Assembly (NCBI GenBank): GCA_029068395.1
Contig: JAIECQ010000164.1
Span: forward strand, 1 to 37,537
DNA from: Rikenellaceae bacterium
GTDB taxonomy: Bacteria > Bacteroidota > Bacteroidia > Bacteroidales > Rikenellaceae
Length of the DNA stretch: 37,537 nucleotides
Direction: 5' to 3'
The notes beneath the pieces are model-generated. The model saw only the letters and a program-made list of their open reading frames with translations, did no database searches and was not told the DNA's origin. Position numbers and translations under genes: made by a program. Within the stretch, counting starts at the first letter, position 1, and the number at the start of each line of letters is the position of its first letter. This document shows positions 18,716 to 27,736 of the stretch, in pieces.

Positions 18716-21184
18716 TTAGTCGAAATATACTCTTTTTACCCGGGGAGCTATAAGGGTCAGTATCTCATAAGGTATTGTGTCGAGTATCTCGGCCATCTGC
18801 ACTATCTCTCTGTTGCCTGAAAATATGGTGACCTCGTCGCCGACAGCGGCGGGTATGCCTGTTATGTCTATCATGCAGGCATCCATGCAGATGTTGCCTA
18901 TTATGGGGGCCTTGTGTCCGTTTACGGTAAATGACCACCTGCCGCAGCTTAGCGCGCGTCTCAGTCCGTCGGCATAGCCTATGGGCACCGTGGCTATCAC
19001 CGAGTCGACACCCGTAACGCCGCGCCTGTTGTAGCCTATCCGTTCGCCGGCCGGCAGTGACCTTATCTGCGATATCACGCTCTTTAGCGAGGTCACGCTT
19101 TGCAGGTCGTCGGTAAATGGACTTATGCCGTAAAGGCCCAGCCCCAGACGCACCATGTCAAACTGAGCCTGGGCAAACCGCTCTATGCCCCATGTGTTAG
19201 ACAGGTGACGCAGTATGCTCTTGTCGCCCAAAAGCTGCATAAGACGGCTGCTCATGCGGTCGAACAGCTCTATCTGCCTTATGGTGAGGTCGTCCTGGTC
19301 GGGGTTGTCGCTCGAAGGGAAGTGCGAGAATATGCTTTTTATGCTCAGGGTGCGGTCGCCGGCCAAGCGTTCGGCCAAGGGCTGCAACTCATCTTCGGCA
19401 AAGCCTAACCGGTGCATGCCGGTGTCTAACTTTATGTGCACGGGGTAATGCGACTCGGCGGCGCGTCGTACATCTGAGCTAAACAGCTCTAACGACTCGA
19501 AGTCGTATATCTCAGGCTCAAGCGAGTAGTCTATCATGGCGGCAAACCCGCTTGGCTCGCTGTTGAGCACTATAATGGGCGTTGTTATGCCTCCTTGTCG
19601 CAATGTTACCCCCTCGTCGGTATATGCTACGGCGAAATAGTCGACATGCTGACGCTCAAGTGCCGCCGCTACCTCTACACCTCCATGACCGTATGACGAC
19701 GCCTTGACCATGGCCACGGTCTTGACGCCGGGACGCAGAAGACGACGGTGGTAATTGAGGTTGAAGCACATGGCCGCCAGGTCTACCTCCATCACGGTAG
19801 AGTGGCGTTGCACTTCGAGCATGCGGCTTATGCGTTCAAAGGCAAATTGTCTGGCTCCTTTGAGCAGCACGGCGGCCCCGGCTGTTGACGAGCGGTCAAA
19901 CTGCTCTATGAACTGCTCTGTCGAGATATAAAAAGAGGAGTCAATGCCGACGAACAGCTCTTTGGATGCCGTTATGTCGCTGCCTATGGCGTGCAACCTG
20001 CCGACACCGTGATGCCGCAACATGTCGGCCACCTTGGCATAGAGACGTTCCGGCAGATGTCCCGACTGTGATATGTCAGATATGATGGCTATCTTGGGCC
20101 TGTCGGCCGATATGTCGCACAGACGGTCAAGCGCCACTGCCAACGACCCCGTGTCGCTGTTGTAGCTGTCGTTGAGCACTACCGAGCCGTTAATGCCCTG
20201 CCTCATCTCAAGCCTCATGGCCACGGGTCGCAGTTCGCCTGTGGCCGATAGCGCACCTTTAAGACGCTGCCCCCCCTCTATGGCGTCGAGACAGGCGTAA
20301 AAAGCCAGTGCTGTCAATACGTTGTCAAGCGAGGAGGCGTCGGTAAACGGCACGGTGGTGCTATAATCTGACCCCGACACGGTGAATGTTATCAGTGTAG
20401 TCCCGTTTGACTGCACGCATCCTGTCACACGCATGCGCGCTGTCGGCGAGGTGCCCCAGTCGAACAGGTCACGGTCGGCATACTCTTGGGTCACGGCATG
20501 CGCCACCTCGGCATGGTCAGAGCAATATACTATGGCGCGCGAATGGCTTGCTATATGCAGCTTCTGACGCAGCTTGTCACCCCGCGACGTGAAGTTGCCG
20601 TCGTGAGCCTCGCCTATGTTGGTTATCACGCATATGTGCGGCCTTATCATGCGCTCAAGCCGCTCCATCTCGCCCGGTTTCGACACCCCGGCCTCAAATA
20701 CCGACAATACCTCGTCACCCTCGCACATGGTTATGGCCACAGCCACCCCTATCTGTGAGTTATAGCTCTTGGGACTCACGAACAATCCACCCTTGCCACA
20801 CCATAGGGCGGCAATCCACTCTTTGACCACCGTTTTGCCGTTGCTTCCCGTAACTGCCGCCACCGTGCCCGATATGTCGCTTCGCATGTGCGAGGCCACC
20901 GCCTGCAAGGCCGCCAAGGTGTCGTCTACGGCTATGAACGCCTCGCCCTCCTTAAGCTCGGGCAGTGGGTAATTGCTGCTTACTATGAAATTGCAGATGC
21001 CTCTGCAGCGCAACCCCTCTATGTAGTGGTGCCCGTCGCGCGTGGCGCCGCAAAGAGCCACAAATACCGTGTGACTGTCGCAGGCTATGCGCCGCGAGTC
21101 AAATGCAAATGTCTCTATGACGGAGTCATTGCCCGTAAGACGCCCTCCGCATATACGGGCAATGGCAGATGCCGTTGTTCTCAT
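18716..21184 (-). CDS. bifunctional UDP-MurNAc-tripeptide:D-Ala-D-Ala ligase / alanine racemase (MurF-Alr fusion)
   Basis: N-terminal Mur ligase P-loop VTGSNGKTVVKEW. C-terminal alanine racemase PLP site TVAMVKASSYGHGGVE and ERIGYNRRG. Confidence 0.93.
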   Translation of the reverse strand: MRTTASAIARICGGRLTGNDSVIETFAFDSRRIACDSHTVFVALCGATRDGHHYIEGLRCRGICNFIVSSNYPLPELKEGEAFIAVDDTLAALQAVASHMRSDISGTVAAVTGSNGKTVVKEWIAALWCGKGGLFVSPKSYNSQIGVAVAITMCEGDEVLSVFEAGVSKPGEMERLERMIRPHICVITNIGEAHDGNFTSRGDKLRQKLHIASHSRAIVYCSDHAEVAHAVTQEYADRDLFDWGTSPTARMRVTGCVQSNGTTLITFTVSGSDYSTTVPFTDASSLDNVLTALAFYACLDAIEGGQRLKGALSATGELRPVAMRLEMRQGINGSVVLNDSYNSDTGSLAVALDRLCDISADRPKIAIISDISQSGHLPERLYAKVADMLRHHGVGRLHAIGSDITASKELFVGIDSSFYISTEQFIEQFDRSSTAGAAVLLKGARQFAFERISRMLEVQRHSTVMEVDLAAMCFNLNYHRRLLRPGVKTVAMVKASSYGHGGVEVAAALERQHVDYFAVAYTDEGVTLRQGGITTPIIVLNSEPSGFAAMIDYSLEPEIYDFESLELFSSDVRRAAESHYPVHIKLDTGMHRLGFAEDELQPLAERLAGDRTLSIKSIFSHFPSSDNPDQDDLTIRQIELFDRMSSRLMQLLGDKSILRHLSNTWGIERFAQAQFDMVRLGLGLYGISPFTDDLQSVTSLKSVISQIRSLPAGERIGYNRRGVTGVDSVIATVPIGYADGLRRALSCGRWSFTVNGHKAPIIGNICMDACMIDITGIPAAVGDEVTIFSGNREIVQMAEILDTIPYEILTLIAPRVKRVYFD

Positions 21185-21432
21185 CTCTTTTGTGGTAACC
21201 CTGTTTTAATGCTTCGCATAAACCTACGACAGAGGCGCCGCCCCATCTCTGCGCCGCCTCATATCGTCTTCATTTCCGCACAGCCGACCATCACTGTGCC
21301 TCGCCCCGTCGTTATCTTAACACGGCGCGTGCCGTTGTTCCTGCCCCGGTCCGTGCCTTGTGTCTCCCCTGACCATGCTTGCCCCCGTCTACTGTTCCTT
21401 TCCCCTTCTCCGGTCCCCTGCCCCGCCCTTGC

Positions 21433-22516
21433 CTAAGCCTCATTGGCCCATAGCAGAAAGGCGTTGATGAAGCCGTCTATCTCGCCATCGAGCACATCGT
21501 CGGGCGACGACGACTCATACCCGGTGCGATGGTCTTTAACCAGCTTGTATGGGTGCAGGGTGTAACTCCTTATCTGGCTTCCCCATTCTATCTTTTTCTT
21601 CTTGCCCTCAAGCTCGCGTTGCAGCTCCATCTTCTTGTCAAGCTCCATCTGATAGAGTTTGCTTTTGAGTATGCGCATGGCATTCTCTTTGTTCATCAGC
21701 TGCGAGCGCGTCTCGGTGTTTTCGACCACTATACCTGTGGGTATGTGATAGAGCCTCACGCCGGTCTCCACCTTGTTGACGTTCTGGCCGCCGGCTCCTC
21801 CCGACCTGTATGTGTCCCACTTGATATCCGCCGGCGACACCTCTATTTCTATGGTGTCGTCAATGGCGGGTGTCACAAACACCGACGCGAAGGTGGTGTG
21901 ACGGCGGTTGCTCGAGTCGAACGGCGACAGCCTCACAAGCCTGTGCACGCCGCTCTCAGAACGCAGATAACCGAACGAGTAGTCGCCCCCTATCTCTATC
22001 ATCGCCGACTTCACCCCTATGCCGTCCTCTTGAATGTCGAGTACACGGCACTCCAGCCCCTTACGCTCGGCATAACGGGTGTACATGCGTAAAAGCATCG
22101 AGGCCCAGTCGAGACTCTCGGTGCCGCCGGCCCCCGAGTTTATCTCTATTATGGCGCCCATGCGGTCTTCGTCGCCGCTCAGCATGGCCTTTAGCTCGGC
22201 CTCTTCGAGCGATGACAGAAAGTCATTGGCCGCCGCGTCAACCTCCTCTTGGGTCAGCAGACCCTCGCGCAGAAAGTCGAAAGCGGTGGTCGCCTCGTTG
22301 AGTTTGTTGTCAAGGTCGGCCAATATATCGAGCCACCCTTTGTGCGAGGCCGCCTCTTTCATCGTCTTCTCGGCCTGCGCGGGGTTGTCCCAGAAACCGG
22401 GCGCCTCCTGCTGCGACATCAGCCGTTCATACTCACCCTGCCTGCGAGCGGGGTCAAAGACAGCTCCTCAGCGATTCCAGTCGCTTTATATTCTCTTTAA
22501 AAAGTTCGTATGTCAT
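21433..22516 (-). CDS. prfB: peptide chain release factor 2 with +1 programmed frameshift
   Basis: Frame 1 runs 22516-22457 ([20 protein letters not shown]), then TGA at 22456-22454. Skipping one T gives [30 protein letters not shown]... continuing to 21433. The RF2 core motif [17 protein letters not shown] is present. Confidence 0.95.
22454..22468 (-). promoter_or_regulatory. RF2 autoregulatory +1 frameshift site
   Basis: Reverse strand AGGAG CTGT CTT TGA C: SD-like AGGAG at 22468-22464 and slippery CTT_TGA_C, with E. coli prfB-like spacing (AGG GGG TAT CTT TGA C). Confidence 0.9.
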
Positions 22517-22543
22517 ATAGTTTGTCGTTTGTTTTCCTGTCGT

Positions 22544-23320
22544 TTATACCGTATGCTCGCACACATAACCCCTCTGGCGTACCTTTTGCGCTATTGCCGA
22601 CAGCTCTTGCGCGCTCACCTTAGAGAGCCTGTCGTGCGGGGTGTCGCGGTCTATCGAATATATCATCACAAGCCAGGGGCGCACCCTGTCCAACACATCG
22701 AGCCATGCCGACACCTCCTTGTCGGTGGTGTTGTCTATGATACGGCCATCTTTCTCGCCTCGCAGAAACATGGTCTGCACTATCAGTTCGCCGTGGAAAC
22801 GCCGCATGCCCTCTATGACCTTGTCGAGCGAGTAGTCGAACAGAGGCTCGTTTACCGCCTTGATGGTCTCCTCTAACGCCGAGTCTATCTTGAGTATGGC
22901 GCGGTCGACCCTCTCAAGGGCGTGGCGCACATCTTCCCTCCCTATCATGGTGGCATTGCTCAGCACCGCCACCTTGGTTGAGGGGAAGAGACGGTCGCGC
23001 ACCGCTATGGTGTCGTCTATAATCTCGGCGAAACAGGGGTGCATGGTAGGCTCGCCGTTACCTGCAAATGTTATCACGTCAAGCTCTTGCCCCTCTTCAC
23101 GCATGCTTACGAGCCTCTTCTCCAACTCTTGCCTTACGGTGTCGCGGTCGTTGTAACGCAGTTTTTGCCCTTTGTGCTCTGTCCATCCGCACTCGCAATA
23201 TATGCAGTTGAAGTTACACAGCTTGCCGTCCACCGGCAGCAGATTGACCCCTAAAGAGCTGCCCAGACGCCTGCTCTTGACGGGTCCGAAAATAATGTCA
23301 CCGAAAAGCGATGTTGCCAT
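22544..23320 (-). CDS. radical SAM protein
   Basis: LCNFNCIYCECGW (CxxxCxxC), FAGNGEPTMHP, followed by typical radical SAM barrel motifs. Confidence 0.88.
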   Translation of the reverse strand: MATSLFGDIIFGPVKSRRLGSSLGVNLLPVDGKLCNFNCIYCECGWTEHKGQKLRYNDRDTVRQELEKRLVSMREEGQELDVITFAGNGEPTMHPCFAEIIDDTIAVRDRLFPSTKVAVLSNATMIGREDVRHALERVDRAILKIDSALEETIKAVNEPLFDYSLDKVIEGMRRFHGELIVQTMFLRGEKDGRIIDNTTDKEVSAWLDVLDRVRPWLVMIYSIDRDTPHDRLSKVSAQELSAIAQKVRQRGYVCEHTV

Positions 23321-23373
23321 ATACGTTATCTTTTATCATCCCTCACTGCTGTCAATACAGCCTTGCACCCTGC

Positions 23374-24510
23374 CTATGCCAGCCTGCGTCCCGTTGTGCT
23401 GTCGGTAAGACGCATATTGTGCAGGTCGACATTTTCAAGCAGCACCACTCCCGGACGCTTGCCTACCTCGAAGCTGCCGGCCCAGTCGCTTATGCCCAGG
23501 GCCTCGGCGCCGTTGATGGTCGCCCACCCGAGCATCTCGTCGATGGGTATGTGCGGCATGTTGGCGCTCACGCACTTAAGCTCTTCAACCATAGACAGCA
23601 CCTCGTTAGAGCTTAGTCCGTCGGTGCCTAATGCTATGCGCACACCCTTGCGACGCAACATGTCAAAGTCGGGCAGACGCCTCTCTATGTATATGTTGGA
23701 GCGCGGACACGGCACTACCGTCACCTTATCGCCTAACTTGTCGGTCATTACGTCAATGTCGCCCTCGTCGGCATATATGCAGTGCACCAGCAGCACGCCC
23801 TGACGTCCGCATCCGAGCGATGCCGCCACCCGGGCCCGTTCGTCAGGCCCACCCAAGGCCACCGACTCCTTGTAGTGTATCGACACTATACCCTCGGCCC
23901 GCGCCCCGCAGGCAGTCTCGGCACTGCCTCCGGTAAGGGCCATCAGACGGTCGTCCATGGTGTAACATGCGTGAGGTACCACAGAGGCCGGCAGCCCGAG
24001 AGAGAGGTGATGCCTTACCCGCCTTAGCCCCTCTGCAAATGTCTCGTCGGCGCTTTGTCCGTCCACGTCAAACAGCTCTACGAATGTGCGCCAGAAAATG
24101 TCGCTCTTCTGCTTTGCGCTGTAAACGTAGTCGTTGTTGTTGTGGTCGCCCACGGCCACTACGCCTTCGTCATACATCTTGCGGCTCCATGCCAGCGCCG
24201 TACGGCACTTCTCCTCGTCGGGAATGTCGCAGGTGCGCTTTATCTCTATTATCGAACGTATGAACTCGGGCAGCCCTCCGCCTTGTGCTATCATGCCCTT
24301 GACGTAAGAATACTCTATGTGACAGTGACAGTTAGACATGCCCGGTATGAGTATGCCGTTATAAAACTCGGTATCCTGACGCGAGTCTATATCCTTAATG
24401 CCCGTCTCTATGCCGGTAATGACCCCGTCAGGGCCGAGACTTATGGCCACTGACGGCGTAAGGCACCCTGAAAGGAGGGCGAAGTGCGCTGCTATCTTTC
24501 TCTGTTTCAT
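23374..24510 (-). CDS. amidohydrolase family protein (chlorohydrolase/deaminase-like)
   Basis: NCHCHIEYSYVKGM metal-binding motif, VLLVHCIYADEGDIDVM, ALGTDGLSSNEVLSMVEEL. Confidence 0.82.
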   Translation of the reverse strand: MKQRKIAAHFALLSGCLTPSVAISLGPDGVITGIETGIKDIDSRQDTEFYNGILIPGMSNCHCHIEYSYVKGMIAQGGGLPEFIRSIIEIKRTCDIPDEEKCRTALAWSRKMYDEGVVAVGDHNNNDYVYSAKQKSDIFWRTFVELFDVDGQSADETFAEGLRRVRHHLSLGLPASVVPHACYTMDDRLMALTGGSAETACGARAEGIVSIHYKESVALGGPDERARVAASLGCGRQGVLLVHCIYADEGDIDVMTDKLGDKVTVVPCPRSNIYIERRLPDFDMLRRKGVRIALGTDGLSSNEVLSMVEELKCVSANMPHIPIDEMLGWATINGAEALGISDWAGSFEVGKRPGVVLLENVDLHNMRLTDSTTGRRLA

Positions 24511-25324
24511 AGACTTTAAATTTTACTGTGTCTTGGTTGAACAGCCCGAAATATCTCTGATAATTCATCTGTCTGGCCTTTTCTATCGGCGGACGATATG
24601 TCACCGACATGGTGTCTATGTCCACGATGGGCTGGTTTATCAGCCGTCCCGCGGCCACAGCCAGAAAGTCTACCGACATGCGGTTATATTTGTCGGCGTC
24701 TATCTTTATGTCTGATGTGCTCAGGCTCTTGCGTCCCATGCGGCCGAGCCATACGGAGCCGTTGTTCTTAGGCGAGCGCCCCATAGTGTCTGAGAGGGTG
24801 TACTTTATGAGGTAGTTCTTGTTGCGGTCGGCAGAGTCTATCTTGTAGCTCATCGTTATGGTATATATGCCGGTTCGGTATATCGGCATCTCGAAGCGTG
24901 TCTTGGCAAAGTCGCTGGTGTCGCGAGCCTTCAGCGAGTCGAGCATAAGCTCCAATGTGGCCATCCTGTTCGACAGTGTGTCCCACCGAAGGCTTATGTC
25001 GTAACCGGCCCTGTAACGTCTCAGCCGGGCGGCATAATCCTCTACGGCCATGTCGACGATGCGCGGCAGCGAGCTGGTTTTGCGTTGCGACATCACATAC
25101 AGGGTGTGCTTCATCTGGTCCATGGTGTAACCGTAACGTTCGAGCACCGGAGCCAATATGGTCATGGTGTCGCGGTCATACTGCGAACGCATCTCTCGCA
25201 GATAGCAGTCGGCCAGATAGACCTCTGAGATAATGGCTTTAAGGTCGTCGTCAGGAATCATCTGCCTGTCACGACAGCCTGCCAGCATCGACAGCAACAT
25301 CAATATGGGTAATATCTTTCTCAT
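24428..25324 (-). CDS. DUF4296 domain-containing lipoprotein
   Basis: Lipobox LSMLAGC; MIPDDDLKAIISEVYLADCYL and YGYTMDQMKHTLYVM are typical of DUF4296. Confidence 0.78.
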   Translation of the reverse strand: MRKILPILMLLSMLAGCRDRQMIPDDDLKAIISEVYLADCYLREMRSQYDRDTMTILAPVLERYGYTMDQMKHTLYVMSQRKTSSLPRIVDMAVEDYAARLRRYRAGYDISLRWDTLSNRMATLELMLDSLKARDTSDFAKTRFEMPIYRTGIYTITMSYKIDSADRNKNYLIKYTLSDTMGRSPKNNGSVWLGRMGRKSLSTSDIKIDADKYNRMSVDFLAVAAGRLINQPIVDIDTMSVTYRPPIEKARQMNYQRYFGLFNQDTVKFKVYETEKDSSALRPPFRVPYAVSGHKSRP

Positions 25325-26535
25325 CTTATTGTTCTTATGACACCTTTAGATGTTGAATATGTTATGGCTACGTTCAATAGCGCCATTGAGACCACTGTCA
25401 GCACCACGTCAGAGAGGGCTATCCTCACCGGATAGGTGTCTATTATAAGCGAGCCTCCGCCTATGCCTATCACCCCCCACCTCTGCTGCACGAACGCCAG
25501 ACCCAAGCCTAAGGCCACTCCCGCCACCAGCCCTAACGCCGATATCATGACCCCCTGCACGAAGAATATGCGCCTTATGTAACCGTCCGTCGCCCCCATG
25601 CTCTTAAGGGTCTGCAACTGACCCTCTTTGTCAGACACCAGCATGACCACCGATGCCACTAACGTGAGCGACGATATGGCCGCCACCATGAATATGATGA
25701 AGAATATGCCAATCTTCTCATACCCCATTATTCTGAAAATGGTCTCTTTCTGCTCAAATCTGTTCTGCACCTTGAAGTGCGGACCCATAAGCTGCGCCAC
25801 CCTCTCTTGCACGGCTCTCTCGTCGGCCTCTGAGTCCAGCTTAAGACCTATCGACGTGGCCTTGCCCTCTTTGCCCAAAAGGTCGCCGGCAAAACGCAGG
25901 GGCACCAGCAGGTAACGGCTGTCGGTGTCGGCGTCGAGCTGATATATGCCTACCGGCTGCAACCCCTTTTTGCGGTAAAACGACGATGGCATGAACGATG
26001 CCCGTGTGGGGGCATTGTAAGTGTAAAGCTCTATCTTGCGGCGCATGGCAATGTTGACGCCCAGCTTATACACTATGCCCGCCCCGGCCACGGCCCTGTC
26101 TATGTCGCCTAACACGGGCGAATACCTGCCCGCAATCATCATCTGCTCTATGGGCACCAGCCGTGCGTACGACGAGTCTACCCCTCGCATGGTAACAATG
26201 GTGTTGCGGTCGTCATAGGCGGCAAATACATTTTCGTCAATCATCGGCGACACCACATCAACCCCCTCCACGCTGCGTAGCGAGTCTTGCAACCCCTCCG
26301 ACACGTTGAAATAACGTCCTGTTACAGACGATATTTTAAGCTGCGGGTCGAAATGGCCGTACATCGACCTCAGCACATCGTCAAGCCCGTTGTATACCGA
26401 CAGCAGCACTATCATGGCAGCGCACGGCACGGTCACGGCCAACGCGCTCAACACCGATATGATGTTGATGATGGAGTGCGACTTGCCGGAAAACAGGTAA
26501 CGCAACGATATGTATGGCACACCGCGCAACAGCAT
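25321..26535 (-). CDS. FtsX-like/LolC-LolE-type ABC transporter permease
   Basis: N-terminal RYLFSGKSHSIINIISVLSALAVTVPCAAMIVLLSVYNGL, C-terminal FtsX domain IFFIIFMVAAISSLTLVASVVMLVSDKEGQLQTLKSMGAT. Start at the internal Met (MLLRGVPYISLRYL). Confidence 0.88.
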   Translation of the reverse strand: MLLRGVPYISLRYLFSGKSHSIINIISVLSALAVTVPCAAMIVLLSVYNGLDDVLRSMYGHFDPQLKISSVTGRYFNVSEGLQDSLRSVEGVDVVSPMIDENVFAAYDDRNTIVTMRGVDSSYARLVPIEQMMIAGRYSPVLGDIDRAVAGAGIVYKLGVNIAMRRKIELYTYNAPTRASFMPSSFYRKKGLQPVGIYQLDADTDSRYLLVPLRFAGDLLGKEGKATSIGLKLDSEADERAVQERVAQLMGPHFKVQNRFEQKETIFRIMGYEKIGIFFIIFMVAAISSLTLVASVVMLVSDKEGQLQTLKSMGATDGYIRRIFFVQGVMISALGLVAGVALGLGLAFVQQRWGVIGIGGGSLIIDTYPVRIALSDVVLTVVSMALLNVAITYSTSKGVIRTIR

Positions 26536-26537
26536 CG

Positions 26538-26885
26538 CTATAACTTTCTGAGCACGTTTTCTATAGAGTCGGCATACTCTAACGAGTCGTCTATGTAGAA
26601 AGCTATCTCGGGTATCGACTTTATCTGGTTCTTCATCTTTGCCGCCAGCATCTTGCGTATGCTCCATGTGTTGTCTTTCAGCTTTGCAAGCACCTCTTTG
26701 TGGCGGTCGAAAGGAAAGACGCTCACATATATCTTGGCGAACGACAAGTCGGGACTCATGCGCACAACCGTCACCGACACCATGGTGCCCGGTATGAGGT
26801 ATGAGCTTTCGCGTGTGAATATGTCGCCTATGTCGCGTTGTATCTGCCGCGACAGCTTTAATGCTCTGGGTGATGTCTCGTCCAT
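26538..26885 (-). CDS. rbfA: ribosome-binding factor A
   Basis: RQIQRDIGDIF, VSVTVVRMSPDLSFAKIYVSVFP, IPEIAFYIDDSLEYADSIENVL. Confidence 0.9.
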   Translation of the reverse strand: MDETSPRALKLSRQIQRDIGDIFTRESSYLIPGTMVSVTVVRMSPDLSFAKIYVSVFPFDRHKEVLAKLKDNTWSIRKMLAAKMKNQIKSIPEIAFYIDDSLEYADSIENVLRKL

Positions 26886-26924
26886 GTTATTTTTAAGGAA
26901 AAATTAATGTTGTCCGTTTGCTCC

Positions 26925-26964
26925 CTGGCCCGTCTGCCCTCTGGCCCGTCTGCCCTCTGGCCCC
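26925..26964. repeat. 16-bp tandem repeat, about 2.5 copies
   Basis: ctggcccgtctgccct at 26925-26940 and 26941-26956 (perfect), then partial ctggcccc. Confidence 0.85.
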
Positions 26965-26977
26965 TTTCATCATGAGG

Positions 26978-27736
26978 TCACTGCCGCCTCTGCCGGCGCT
27001 CTTTTTTGCTCACGCGCGGCTCTTTGGCTATGGTGCTGCGGCCCGACTGCCTGATAAACAGATAGTGTATGCCCAATGTCACGTTCATCTGGTCTATGGG
27101 CGACTCCTGAGTGATGCTGCCCGGATATTTGTTGGGGTTTTTCAGAATGTCTGAGAAGCCCACCACGTAGCGGAACTCGAACAACACCTCCAGTCTGCCG
27201 GCAATGGTGGCGCCAAATCCCGCGCCGGCACTCAGGCCATACTCCAGGCGGTTGTCGCGCAGAGAGTTGAAGTCGTACGAGTAAACCGCCTGCTCGCCAT
27301 CTTTTTTCGACACCAGCCTCTCGTCAGAGGTCTTGAGCATATATGACAGGTATGGGCCGGCGTTGAGGAAAAACCTCGCTCTGTTTTGCGCGAACCACAC
27401 GTGCGGCTGCCACATGAAAGGAAGCTCTATGGCTGTGAGCTTGCGCTGCAACGATGAGTCCGAGTCGCTCTTTACAAGATATTTATAGCCCTTTTCCACA
27501 TAGTTGACGTCAAGCTCCACACCCCCGAAGAAGCGGTCGCCGCCCAAATATTTGTATGCCACGCCGTAAGTCATGTTGGGCAACAGCAATTTGCTCTCCT
27601 TGCGCGGATAAAACCTCACCTTGCTGGCTCCCGCGCCTCCCCTTATGCCTATATAGTGCCCCCCCTGGGCCGATGCCGAAAGGGCTGTGGTCACTATTGC
27701 CAGCGCGATCACTACCGCTCGTCTTATTGTCTTCAT
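26978..27736 (-). CDS. outer membrane beta-barrel protein (PorT-like)
   Basis: Signal peptide ending ALSASAQG; HYIGIRGGAGASKVRF, alternating aromatic/hydrophobic strands, YGLSAGAGFGATIAGRLEVLFEFRYVVG. Confidence 0.7.
   Translation of the reverse strand: MKTIRRAVVIALAIVTTALSASAQGGHYIGIRGGAGASKVRFYPRKESKLLLPNMTYGVAYKYLGGDRFFGGVELDVNYVEKGYKYLVKSDSDSSLQRKLTAIELPFMWQPHVWFAQNRARFFLNAGPYLSYMLKTSDERLVSKKDGEQAVYSYDFNSLRDNRLEYGLSAGAGFGATIAGRLEVLFEFRYVVGFSDILKNPNKYPGSITQESPIDQMNVTLGIHYLFIRQSGRSTIAKEPRVSKKERRQRRQ

Noticed and set aside
22249-22500. 83-aa + strand ORF overlapping the prfB N-terminus
   Set aside because: The opposite strand encodes the RF2 N-terminus with its frameshift site; no family features in this ORF.
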